A stretch of 64,000 nt of DNA from Protonemura montana (Eukaryota; Arthropoda; Insecta; Plecoptera; Nemouridae). Below the pieces are notes generated by a model that was not told where the DNA came from, made no database searches, and saw nothing but the letters and a program-made list of their open reading frames with translations. Shown in pieces: positions 24,301 to 33,000 of this stretch; the stretch's first letter is position 1; the number at the start of each line of letters is the position of its first letter. Location: the NCBI GenBank assembly GCA_947568835.1, contig OX387602.1:30800133-30864132 (forward strand), read 5' to 3'. Made by a program: the position numbers and the translations under genes.

Positions 24301-26528
24301 TTAAGAAAGAAATACGCCGCGAAGGCAACATTGCCCACACTTAGAACACAATCGATTTGAGCGCGAATAGCCACTCACATAATGGCATGACGGGCACCGC
24401 TAGGTGGCACCCCGCGCCGGGATAAGCCAGGATTAAATCCCTCACACGTTCTTGTTCGCCTTCAAGGACATTGCCCCACGACCCCAACCCAACTTCAACC
24501 CACACACTGTCTCACACAGACATATAGAATAAAAAATATCAATTCACACCCCCCTTTATTACACAGTGGAGACATACGAAACATTTTCTTCTCACACAAT
24601 CGCCATTGCTTTCTCTAGTATTAGCTGATCTCTTGCGTACGTTCAGCTATGCAACAAGTTGATTTGGGTGCAAGTTATGATGTTTTTAGAGACGGCGATA
24701 ATTGGTAAAGTTTTTTCATGGGCGTCCTCCAACGCAGATTGCCTCAATATGCAGAAGAAGTTAATTCCTGGGGCTGTAAAACAGCAGTGACGAGTTCCCA
24801 ACCATTTGCAGAGATCCAACCTTCCAACGAGATCGACCCTACCCGGCCGCCACTGTGCAGAATGGCACGACGCCGATAATCCAACCCCGTAAACTCTCCC
24901 CAGCGGCGACCGACGCGTCGTTCGCGCTTGTCTCCCTTTTCAGAACGCGGACCCAGAAAGAAACGACATACTCTGGCACAGAACTTAGCGGTTGTCGGGA
25001 GGAGAGAGGCACACAATTTATGTACTCGCCCGCGTGATTCACTGTTCTCCACTCGCGTTCAACCATCTTCAGGACCGCCGCGTGCCACGTTGTTGGGCCG
25101 AATCCCCGGCGGGAGGTTTTCACTTTTATCAGTGACATTATTTTCCTTTGGCTCCGGCTTTTCTATATCATGGCGCTGGGTTGGTGGACCCCCACTCGGC
25201 GAGCTACAAATTCAATCGGCAAGGCGAACGGTGCTTTGGGTGGAGCGTCTTATTGCGCGAAGCTGCTAAGAAAATGGATCGCCATGATTTATCGCCGTCG
25301 CTACTTCCGCCCAACGTTTGCTCTAGGGTGCAAGTCTTGTTGCCACCCTTGCAAATAATTCAATCATCCGACGAGCAGTTCATTTTTGTAGTGTACTTAC
25401 TGTTAAATGATTTAGTTTGTGAAAGATTTGCTGCTAGTTTTCAGTGTTTCAAGATGGTGCCACGCCACGGTTCTTGCGCTTGATGCAAGAACCGGCAGCT
25501 TTAAGAATGGATTATCGCGAGCATCAAGTTGATCTGTAATTGAATCAACTTTCTGCGAGAAATGCGGATAGCTTTTCGACGTGAATTAATCATTATATTG
25601 GAAAACTTCGCGAGCACGTGCACGAGAGATTATTAAAGTTGAGACTTAAAATCTACAAACTGCGAAGTTAGTTTCCCGTTCTCGGCACTTTGTGCCATTT
25701 TTTGTTTTTTTTTTAGACAGCTTCGGCTTGGACAGCGCTTGGTTGCGAGTTTTAAAACAAATTCAGTCGCCTCTAAGTCCCCGAGATAATCCACAAGACG
25801 CTCTCTGCATCGAGTAAATTGAGTAATTCGATATTTCTTTCAGATTCAATTCAATCCTCGACCCTCCAGACGGCAACTTAAATAGTTACTTGAATTTATA
25901 TAATTGTATTTAATTCAAAATATTTCCTTCGGCTTCTCGTAGTGGCCAGGAAAGAGTTTTGCTTCAAAAACTGTAAATATTTAATAGTTTCCTAACTACA
26001 ATGACTGCAACTTTGTGGTAGGAATACGCCAGTGGTTATTGCATGATCTCCGCGGTGTATTCCGAGTTGCTATGAATAAAGTAGCAGGCCGGTCAAACTA
26101 GAACAGAATGAGTATATCTAGATCTATATAAAAACACTAGCCTAGATGCCCTACCAAGTGATTGCATGCGATTCTAGCAACAAAACACATACTTCGAGCG
26201 TAAGTGGTAATGAAAGAAAGACTCAATAATGGACTACCCCATGGGCCTTACAAGATCACAGTTGGGGTCAAGGAGTAACTCCAGCCGCACTAAGGTTGTT
26301 CCCTATCTGACTCCTCCTCCTCCTGTCCACAGGAAGATCCCCCCGTTCAGCTGGGTGTCTGCCGGCCTGGCCGAGTGCTGCCCGTCGGGGACTCCGTCGC
26401 CTCCGCTTGCCCTCGCCGTCCCCGTTGTCATACCGGAGCCACGCTGGTCCTGTCGCCGTCGCCGCCATCCTCACCTCGACGCCGTCGCTCGCAGCGCCGC
26501 GGTTGCCGCCGTCGTATCGGTCGTCTAG
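302..26528 (+). CDS. CCAPR: CCAP receptor-like neuropeptide GPCR (3' part, six exons)
   Basis: Class A peptide GPCR of the plasma membrane, in the CCAP receptor / neuropeptide S receptor group; in arthropods it binds the cyclic peptide CCAP and acts in ecdysis behaviour and heart rate. Exons: 302-395, 8784-8879, 13062-13247, 19746-19898, 23197-23377, 26333-26528. All junctions are GT-AG and phase-compatible, and the total (906 nt) is divisible by three. Visible are TM3 with [16 protein letters not shown]4 with [14 protein letters not shown]2 with QCWIDF, TM5, the third loop with [18 protein letters not shown]6 with CWSPY and TM7 with NSAANPVIY. The N-terminus, TM1 and TM2 lie left of the window. 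Loop 3 and TM6-TM7 look closer to insect CCAPR than to vertebrate NPSR1 (from memory). The last exon's tail frame is uncertain. Confidence 0.9.
781..1078 (+). mobile_element. Penelope-like/hammerhead-like repeat, sense copy
   Basis: It contains the family core 'cttgataaagtaacaggtac' then 'aagttacgaaacgttgggaa', preceded by 'ttggtaattgttataatttt' and followed by 'acatcaagtagacatgagtc'. A gtaac/gttac hairpin just before gaaacgtt resembles the hammerhead core of Penelope-like elements. Confidence 0.7.
1996..2425 (+). mobile_element. 5S rRNA-derived SINE, full length
   Basis: The head matches eukaryotic 5S rRNA ('gagatcaccgaagttaa' and 'ggtattgaatgggtgacc' against 5S 'gatctcggaagctaag' and 'cttggatgggagacc'). 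A body follows ('cttcactcgccttgcttatc', 'gtaccgtccttcggaaggga'), then the tail 'cgtcgttaaacaccac' and an (ATA)n end. One head unit. Confidence 0.88.
2990..3240 (+). mobile_element. Penelope-like repeat, sense copy
   Basis: Same order as the copy at 781; core 'cttgatgaagaaacaggtac'. The 3' part after 'agtttttgtcaaaac' is missing. Confidence 0.7.
4785..5358 (+). mobile_element. 5S rRNA-derived SINE with three head units
   Basis: Three tandem copies of a head unit of about 90 bp (each with 'ggtattggatgggtgac' and 'cgggagagaggttggaggga') come before one body and tail, ending in an A-rich (aaac/aaat)n stretch. Confidence 0.85.
6150..6516 (-). mobile_element. 5S rRNA-derived SINE, reverse, body-truncated, three heads
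   Basis: Reverse complement of the SINE: part of the body ('caacaggatttctccacaaa'), then three head units of about 90 bp with 'cagcgcagtgttgcttaac' junctions. The 3' tail is missing. Confidence 0.82.
6536..6800 (+). mobile_element. tRNA-derived SINE with leader
   Basis: A leader ('ggagatccgtcattctcatc'), a tRNA-like cloverleaf at 6645-6718 with a T-arm 'cggggttcgagtccccg' and a D-arm 'gctcagtgggttagagc', then the family tail 'gttatagtgttgataataat' and 'cgcgcattgcaagcgtttgc'. The leader and tRNA-like part match the reverse copy at 44328-44545. The anticodon loop lacks U33, so it is not a working tRNA gene. Confidence 0.78.
7108..7168 (+). repeat. Short 15-bp minisatellite
   Basis: About four imperfect units of 'gatggaggacagggg'. 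Confidence 0.75.
8018..8432 (+). mobile_element. CRE-bearing TIR MITE, 5' end degenerate
   Basis: Shares 'ttgaatctcgtacgaaaacg', 'atgacatgaagtgaaatctg', 'gccattcttaaaacaaatat' and the 3' end 'atcttaaggagatttc' with the copies at 33553, 46682 and 52266. The left inverted repeat is eroded. Confidence 0.75.
8501..8606 (+). promoter_or_regulatory. Cluster of FTZ-F1/ERR-type sites with TATA-like sequences
   Basis: Four extended nuclear-receptor half sites of the YCAAGGYCR type within 80 bp: reverse at 8510-8519 (TGACCTTGAC), forward at 8548-8557 (TTCAAGGTCG), 8567-8576 (GTCAAGGTCC) and 8578-8587 (GTCAAGGTCG). TATA-like sequence lies at 8501-8507 (TATAAAG) and 8595-8604 (AATATATATA). The cluster sits about 200 bp before a CCAPR exon. 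The sites are seen directly; use as an enhancer or internal promoter is inference. Confidence 0.45.
8784..8879 (+). CDS. CCAPR: CCAPR exon: intracellular loop 2 and TM4
   Basis: Acceptor ttgcag at 8778-8783 and donor gtaggc at 8880. It encodes [20 protein letters not shown] followed by [10 protein letters not shown], which is TM4 and the start of extracellular loop 2. Phase 1 on both sides. A cluster of FTZ-F1-type sites lies about 200 bp upstream in the intron. Confidence 0.88.
8950..9371 (+). mobile_element. Fold-back element with 8-bp target duplication
   Basis: About 420 bp with two inverted arms of roughly 175-180 bp that match closely ('gttgagtgtaggttataggt' against its reverse at the right end) around a loop of about 70 bp. 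It is flanked by ATAGCAGC at 8942-8949 and 9372-9379. An 8-bp duplication fits hAT-type insertion. No coding capacity. Confidence 0.85.
9633..10237 (-). mobile_element. 5S rRNA-derived SINE, reverse, three head units
   Basis: Complete reverse copy: tail with an (atttatt)n end and 'gtttaacgacgcactg', body, three heads, and the true 5S-like 5' end ('ggtgatctcacgggaaccgg') near 10200-10237. Confidence 0.87.
10707..10764 (+). repeat. 11-bp tandem repeat
   Basis: Alternating 'agtacatcgac' and 'agtacaccgac' units, five in all. Confidence 0.8.
12625..12862 (+). mobile_element. Penelope-like repeat, sense copy
   Basis: The core has an insertion ('acaggggtacaagttacc') and a changed gaaac ('ccaaacgtcggg'), so the stem is damaged. 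The flanks match the other copies. Confidence 0.7.
13062..13247 (+). CDS. CCAPR: CCAPR exon: ECL2 cysteine and TM5
   Basis: Acceptor ggcag at 13057-13061 and donor gtgagt at 13248. It opens with GHLQCWIDF, whose cysteine is expected to pair with the TM3 cysteine in this family, then a TM5 with [16 protein letters not shown]. It ends in the start of loop 3. Phase 1 on both sides. Confidence 0.88.
14099..14232 (+). mobile_element. 5S-SINE tail fragment
   Basis: Only the last 130 bp: 'cattagaccagtgccgcatg', 'gtgcgtcgttaaacaccac' and a (caat)n end. Confidence 0.78.
17512..18097 (+). mobile_element. 5S rRNA-derived SINE with serial heads, diverged body
   Basis: It begins with two separate 5S-like starts ('ttggcgtgttggaaacaccg' near 17512 and a similar one near 17602), then more internal head units, then a diverged body and tail ending 'gtgcgtcgtaaaacacaac'. 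Confidence 0.8.
18172..18416 (+). repeat. 22-bp hairpin minisatellite
   Basis: Eleven units of 'ggactacgtggggtccaag' plus ctt. Each unit contains aagcttgga...tccaagctt, so every unit can fold into a 9-bp hairpin. Near-perfect units, so recently amplified or conserved. Confidence 0.9.
19171..19680 (+). mobile_element. 5S rRNA-derived SINE, two head units
   Basis: A 5S-like start ('gtcgtgttggaaacaccggg'), two head units, body and tail ending 'gtgcgtcgttaaacaccag' plus (aaat)n. Confidence 0.85.
19746..19898 (+). CDS. CCAPR: CCAPR exon: intracellular loop 3 and start of TM6
   Basis: Acceptor ttgcag ends at 19745 and the donor gtgagt starts at 19899. It encodes a polar, Gln/His/Arg-rich loop followed by the conserved [18 protein letters not shown] and the first half of TM6 (TFVIVF). 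The basic stretch before TM6 is the expected G-protein contact. Confidence 0.88.
19969..20055 (+). mobile_element. tRNA-SINE tail fragment
   Basis: Starts inside the tail ('tttttgagacgtttgtagtg'), followed by 'gcgcattgcaagcgtttgca'. No tRNA-like head. Confidence 0.72.
20593..21080 (-). mobile_element. Cluster of 5S-derived SINE heads without a body
   Basis: About 40 bp of forward head (20593-20631) joins directly to about five reverse head units of 90 bp, ending in a reverse true 5' end ('ccagtgtttccaacacgcca'). There is no body or 3' tail. Confidence 0.8.
22905..23185 (+). repeat. About 41-bp minisatellite
   Basis: Units of 'accatgacttcaccatcatc' plus 'agcttggactgatgctggacc', with an extra 12-bp subunit (catgacttcacc) multiplied in some. 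It stops 11 bp before the next exon. Confidence 0.88.
23197..23377 (+). CDS. CCAPR: CCAPR exon: TM6 and TM7
   Basis: Acceptor ttgcag ends at 23196 and donor gtatga starts at 23378. It carries the class A signatures CWSPY (TM6) and NPVIY (TM7), joined by [21 protein letters not shown] minisatellite runs almost to the acceptor, so the upstream polypyrimidine tract is poor. Confidence 0.9.
23378..26332 (+). other. CCAPR last intron
   Basis: About 3 kb with none of the repeat families recognised elsewhere in the window. A CpG-rich patch at about 24840-25100 has overlapping open frames on both strands but no identifiable protein. I see nothing else. Confidence 0.55.
26333..26528 (+). CDS. CCAPR: CCAPR last exon: helix 8 and C-terminal tail
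   Basis: Acceptor cacag ends at 26332. The junction codon gives RKIPPFSW, then a Cys pair (AECC), a plausible palmitoylation site, and a Pro/Arg/Ala-rich tail ending at TAG 26526-26528. The exon is very GC-rich and all three forward frames stay open. A different frame runs on to 26709 with a Ser/Thr-rich tail. The start of the exon is firm, but the tail beyond about 26380 is not. Confidence 0.6.
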
Positions 26529-29500
26529 CGTCACGACGCCTCGACCTGCCACCCTCCGGAACGTCGCTCCTCGCGTCGACGCCGACGCCGCTCCGACTTG
26601 GACGACGACGTCTAGCGTCGCGGAGCATGAGGGCGATGAGAATATGGGCAAGGTCTGCAACAAAGTCACTTTGGGGCCTTCCCTCAGTGACGGAGCCAGC
26701 GTTGTTTGAGCAAACATAAGAGATGATGTGCATTTCAAGATTTTACCCTTACTTTGGAATAGCCCCTGTCGGGTTCAGTCCCTAGCCACGGCGAGACCAG
26801 ATAATTGCGTTCCCTTCCACTGGGTGAAGAACAACGGTCTAGTCTTGAACAAGAGTTGGTGGCAGCAGGTGTGCATTCGGAGTTCATAAAACTGCCGGAG
26901 GTCGCAGCGTCGTTGCCAGCCTAGTGCTGCCATCAGCGGCCAAGACCGAACAGTCATGAGATCGCTCCGCCTGCCGTGACCTTGGGAACTGCCGCCGGGG
27001 GCGTGGCCGGGTCTACTCCAGAGGGTGACATCGGAAGACATCGGTCAAGTTATATCCCACGGGCTCAAGAACACCTGCAGCTTGCACAAAGCACAGAGCC
27101 ATATGAAGGCTTTGCGAAGGCGGGGAAGCCCTGGGGGAAGCCCTGGGGAGGCCGTGGTTACCGTGGTAACTTTGCATGTCTGCAAGGGACGTCCTGCAGC
27201 CGACACTGACGAGATCCTAGCCTTGTATGTGGAGGCGTCATCCAGTTTGGGCAGAGATGCTCGAGTCTCGTCGTCGATGCTAAAATCATCCTATTGGCGT
27301 ACCTACTTCCTTCCGGCGTGTACTTATGTTAAATGTCCCCCCCCCCCCCCCCCCCCCCCCACCCCTATGTGATAATCGTCGTCCATTGTTGTTGTGTTAA
27401 TGTTCAGGAGTGTGGGGAAACAAAATGGACGGCATTTGGTCGCAGCCATGGCCACCCTGAGTGCAGAGATGGATTGTAATCCGAGCCGTTTTCGATTCCA
27501 GGTGGAGTCATTTGATCCACTCAAAACATCGTAGAAAATCTTTTTATTAATTGATTACCGGGACTTCTGCGGATATGAAAAGACGAAGGGGCTTAAACAT
27601 CCGCCCGGTGTTTTTTGCTACAGACATGGATTGGTTACTTACCAGAACACTGCTCCGGGAACGTTTCACTACCTCGAGGTGGAAGTGCCACCTGGTGGAG
27701 GTCGTCGCGGACAGTAGTTTTGAGTAAGCCAGGAGGAATATTCCTGGTTCTAGTGAAGAAAGGATACATATTTTATAAGGTACCTGCATGGCTGAAAGGG
27801 TGGCTCGTGAGGAAAGGCTGCAGGGTTTGTACAACCTCCAAGTGTTTTAACTTCATCGCGTATTTGTATATATATTTGTTTGATACGTTATTGCCCTTCT
27901 CTGTGAGTTAAACATGATATATTAGTATTATTTTATGTTCAACCAAGACGTGATCAGAACGCAGCGATCGACTGCATTGCCCCTTTGAATGCGGCCGCCC
28001 GCTCTACTCTCAAGGCTACACAACGTGCAGACCTGCGTTGTTGAGCAAAACTAAATTGAGATCAAAAATCGAAGACTAAATGTTTGAGTAATTTGCTTAA
28101 TGTTACCGGACATTTTATGTGCTACAAAAAGATCACTTGAACACGTGGTTTCTTTCACCGTGTGCTAGAAAATGTCGTGCTGAGTGTTTATTATAGTTGA
28201 CGTTTTGGAAGAAGTCCCGGGTCCTCCACCCTATACTAGGAGAATACTCACGAGCCGTTACCGAATAGCCACGCAGACATTAAGTCTTCGTTGACGTTGT
28301 GCAGCACAAGTCTACTCCATACATAAAAATATCGTTCCATTCCTGCTCATCGGGCAAAGACTCGATTTGCGACGCATTTCCGTTGAAACTTGAAAGTCAG
28401 TTGATGGTTCTTCCCGTAATTTGTGTCTGCTCCTTGCTTGGTTCCTGCCGACATCTCCCCGCGTGAGTCATTTCCGTTGCTTGGATGAAAATATTGAGGA
28501 AAGCATTCGCACTCTTGGAACTGATTGGCTCTAGTAACTAGTAACTCTTGACCTCCAGGAGCGACGGCTACCTAGCAGCCTCTTCTTCTGATGGCCCCTT
28601 TCGGCTGACCGCAAATCCCCGCAGTGTTGTGCACCCTACTACCTGTCTGTGAGAATTTTGGCACGCTCGTCAAGTTAAAATTTCCCAGGCTTTTCCCACA
28701 GAAAATGTGTGAAAAATATTGTACCTACATATACGTAGGAAAACGAGCTTGATGAATTTTATGCAACTAACTTGTAAAAAGCAAAGGGACTGTCTGTTTC
28801 GGTGAGGAGCATTTAGTTTAAAGACAATCTTGCTTTGCTGCTTTGGTAAATCCAAGTGGTGTTAGTCCAAGTTGACCTGACACTCGAATACCGGACCTCG
28901 AGGACCCCCGTCCTTTACCTGGTGTATCGTTCCCTGATGTTCCCTGATGTTCCCTGATTGGTTCCCGGGCAGAAATGAAGGCTGCAATGGAAGTGGCGCA
29001 GCGAATGCAGGCGAAGGTATTCCATAATGCGCGTGCCATACAATCACGTTGGTATGAAAACAGTGTTTGATGTCCTCTGGTATTATAATACTTGTACGTA
29101 CTTAATTATTGTATTTGTGTAACTTCTCTCAACTTGATGGTCTTGCGCACCTGAATCAACTGGGATTATTCTTTGTTTAAATTCGGTTTGGGCTCGGCGT
29201 GACGTCAGTACAGAGAGGTTGACCCTCTGTAGCGTTGGAGGGAAGTAAGAAGATGAAATGAACACACTTGTATTGCATTTGCACATGTTTCTTTTCACTG
29301 GCTCCGTAACAATTTGGTCGGAACGTTTGATGAAGAATTGAGTTCCTGTATTGATTGCTAGTCTAGAAACTAGTGCACTCTATTCCATTTTCCGAAGTTT
29401 CGTATGAAGTTTTCTTTTCTCATTGATAATGTATGCGTTGCGTGTTTGGGTACAAAGTGGATATTGATTTATTGGTGTACTGAATATATATATATAATAT

Positions 29501-30014
29501 TATGTCATCTGGTATATGTGAATGAATGTTTAGCATTTTATTCTAAGAAACCGTACAAATGACACAAGACGGGAACAAGTAGGTTGGTTATTATGACTTG
29601 AAATATTTAAACCAATACCGTACTAGTATTGATATTACGTGTACACTCCAGCTGAAAAGTGTATCTAATCCTTTATATTATTTGTTTATTGCGCATTGTA
29701 CTAAGTACTGTTTGAATCAGCTAAATAATAAATATATTTCGACTACTGTTTTCGATTTGGTGCCTCAGTTCAAATTGTCCTTCCAGGTCATTTAGAAGGC
29801 ACGTTTGAATCGAGCGGTGACCATAACGAAGGCGCTGGATAGGCATCATGGCCGTTCTCCGGCTAGGATCGTTGGAGTGCTTAGCGTTAAGATCTTAATT
29901 TTAATCACTGCACCGGTAGTGTTGTAGTGAGCTAGTAGTTAAGTTATTGATATAACAGTTCCTTTGTACATTTATTTAATTTAGTCTTCTTTTACTAGTG
30001 CTACGTACCTCAAA
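26529..30014. other. Intergenic region CCAPR to PTDSS1
   Basis: It probably includes the CCAPR 3' UTR and the PTDSS1 promoter and 5' UTR. It has a poly-C run at about 27336-27366, a short TA repeat near 29485 and AT-rich sequence from 29050. No coding exon with a recognisable product. Confidence 0.55.
27336..27366 (+). repeat. Poly-C tract
   Basis: About 25 Cs in a row, followed by acccc. Similar C- or G-runs occur near 10501-10527 and 17415-17434. Their length may be uncertain in the assembly. Confidence 0.85.
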
Positions 30015-33000
30015 ATGGCTGTCCCTCCGAAACGACTGAGTGTAGGCCTTGGACCTACCGAATCAGCGGAAGCTTTTTATAATATTAATGAGAGACCCGT
30101 GGACGATATATCTCTAGAATTCTTTTATAAACCACATACTATAACTCTTCTGGCCGTTTCTATTGCCTGCGTGTTTTACTCTTCTTTTATCCGGTAAGTG
30201 GGCTTACGGTCGGTGGTTTCATTCCGTCAGCCTTGACCTAGGATTTTGATTCAATTATCTCAACACCCATCAGGACCCATTCAGATTACCTAACATAAAA
30301 ACATGTGATATTTTTTAACACATGACCAGAAACCATGACTAGAACTCCTATCCTACACAAATATTGATGGCCGGGTTTTTGTACATAACCAGCATAACAG
30401 ATCCAGTATTAGTACTACCATGTACTACATACCTAAGTACTTAACAATTATAAACCAAGTACCAACTTCCTTCTCTAGAAACTGTGTCCCATGCTTGAAA
30501 GTTATTTAAACAAAAAGTCCTCACAGCTAAGATGCAAATTTCATGAACTGTAGATATAAATATCTAAGAACTACGGAGGCGAATAGGTACCGTTTAACAT
30601 TCTGACCATCAAGTCTTGTCGAGCATACATATCTCGTACAATGGTGAAACAGAAGTTCAATGAATCAAACTTAATCCAAACAAGATACTGTCGAATAGCG
30701 AACAGGCAAATAAAACTCTCCTCGCGCACGCTCCTTTTCAGGAACGAGCAAAACACGCAGGACAACATCTGGGCTGGCATATGGTGTGTCATCTTCTTCT
30801 TCATGATAATCTCGGTACTGACGTTTCCCAACGGGCCGTTCACGCGGCCTCACCCCGCGATCTGGCGCATGGTCTTCGGATTAAGCGTGCTCTATGTTCT
30901 TGCACTGCTCTTCCTGCTCTTCCAGAGCTTCGAGACCGTCAATGAGTTGCTCTACTGGGTCGATCCTGGCCTACGGGACTTCCACATTGACATGGACAAG
31001 GTGCACACCATAGCATTGGCATCTGGATTTGTGATGGGTCACTGAGCTAGGGACCTGCAAAGCTAGTTCAACTTCAGGATTGCTAATATGTTGAAATTTA
31101 CTCTCACTAGCCACAAGGATCGTAAGCTTGAAAACCATTACCGAACGGTTTGGCGTGTTGGAAACACCGGTTCTCGTTAGATCACCGAAGTTAAGCAACA
31201 CTGCGCTGGGTCAGGTTGTAGATGGGTGACCATCATACACATGACCAGTTCTGTTCCGGAGAGAGGTTGGAGGGATGAAAATTAGTACAGCAACTTCACT
31301 CGCCTTGCTTATCAACCTCTCGACAGCATGGATTTGTGGGGGAATCCTGTTGTTCGCGTTGTACCGTCCTTCGGAAGGGACGTTAAGCCGGTGGTCCCCT
31401 TGGTCTTTGACAGGAGAAGCCTACGTGCCGGCACCGGGTTTCCCCTCCTCCCTTCTAGGCTAGGTTAGGTTCATCATCATCCTCATCATCATCCACTCAT
31501 TCACCGACGCCATTAGAGCAGTGCCGCATGGCCAGATGTCAAAACAGTGCGTCGTTAAACACCACAAATAATAATAATTGAAAACCATTACCAAAGCTTC
31601 ATTTCAGAGTTGGGAAACCAATGATTAGAATACTGTCACCATTAAAAGGTTATATGAAATTTACAATATCAAAGGATTTGAGCTTGTTAACTATATAAAA
31701 GACCAGTCTAGTTCAGCCCCTCACAACCAGGTAGCCTGGCTGGGCTGACTCCTTCAGATTGCTAAATACCCAAATCCTGGGAAATTCTCAGCGTCCAAGC
31801 GCTAAAGCGTGCGCCTTTTACAGGAGTACGGAATCAACTGCTCGGACGTTACGGTGGAGAAGGTTTGGGCGCATCTGGATGTCTTCGCGTGGGCCCACTT
31901 CCTCGGTTGGACCTTCAAGGGCGTCCTCATCCGTCACTTTGGCCTGCTCTGGGCCATCTCTGTCATGTGGGAGTTCACTGAGGTCAGTAGCCCTCCGTTG
32001 TTTACCAACACACACCTCTGGCTCTAGCCGGTGACATTTATCCTCTTCTTAATGAAGCCGTCAATGTCCCAGAGAAAGAATCGTGACAGAATGTCCCATC
32101 CAAGATGCTTGCAATCATCGCCAGTCAATTGCAGATGAAACCTTACTGGGTCAGGTCTCTCAAATCATCAAACTATTTCGAGCTCTTGGATCGTAGAGGC
32201 TGATAATCGAAGGTTGTTTTTTGTGCCGGCAGATGGCGTTTGCGCACCTGTTGCCAAACTTCGTCGAGTGCTGGTGGGACACGCTCATCCTGGACATCCT
32301 CGTGTGTAACGGTCTCGGGATCTGGGTCGGGCTGCAGATCTGCAAGCGTCTGGAGATGCGAGAGTACAAATGGGCCAGCATTAGGTGAGTCTCGTTAATC
32401 TGCCTGAGTCCCGACAGACGAGGGATCTGAAAGATTGAACGTTGGGGCTGGTAAACGCATCGATCTTATGATAATTTTGCGCCAGATAAAATTTTCTGAG
32501 AATATAGAACTTGCGTTGACTTAGGGAGGGTACCCAGTGATATCATCTGGGTCAGCCAGTGTTAAAACTTCTTCAAGAGCCACAGGTAGCTCATTTAGAA
32601 CTCTGTAGCTCCCGTACAACCCGAGATCTTAAGGAAAAGGGAAGTCAATGCACGCACGGGAGATAAAAATGTCCCCATTTTCCACCCTCTGTAACTTTTG
32701 AACCCTTTGGGTAAAAAAAAAAAAAAAAAAATCTCCTGGCTAAATCCACATTCTCAACAAGTGCATCAAATTTCATCAAAATCTGAGTCGGTCATTGCCA
32801 AAAATAATTAAAATCGAGTGATTTCACATGGAATAACCCGTACGTCCTGTATAGATATGTAATGCAGAAACATTCCTGAAAGAATCTATCCAGCCTGATA
32901 CATTGCTACTCCATTCCTACTAGCAACACATTTCTAAATTATGACCTAGGACTCAGATAGATATCTTCACATTGCTAATCTATATAAATTGGCCACTTTC

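Noticed and set aside
26268-26738. 156-codon open frame on the reverse strand opposite the CCAPR tail
   Set aside because: The antisense of a GC-rich exon lacks stops. No recognisable product.
27615-27911. 98-codon open frame between CCAPR and PTDSS1
   Set aside because: No domain or splice partner; composition is that of intergenic DNA.
31143-31240. Functional 5S rRNA genes
   Set aside because: The 5S-like stretch is diverged and always joined to a SINE body or other heads.
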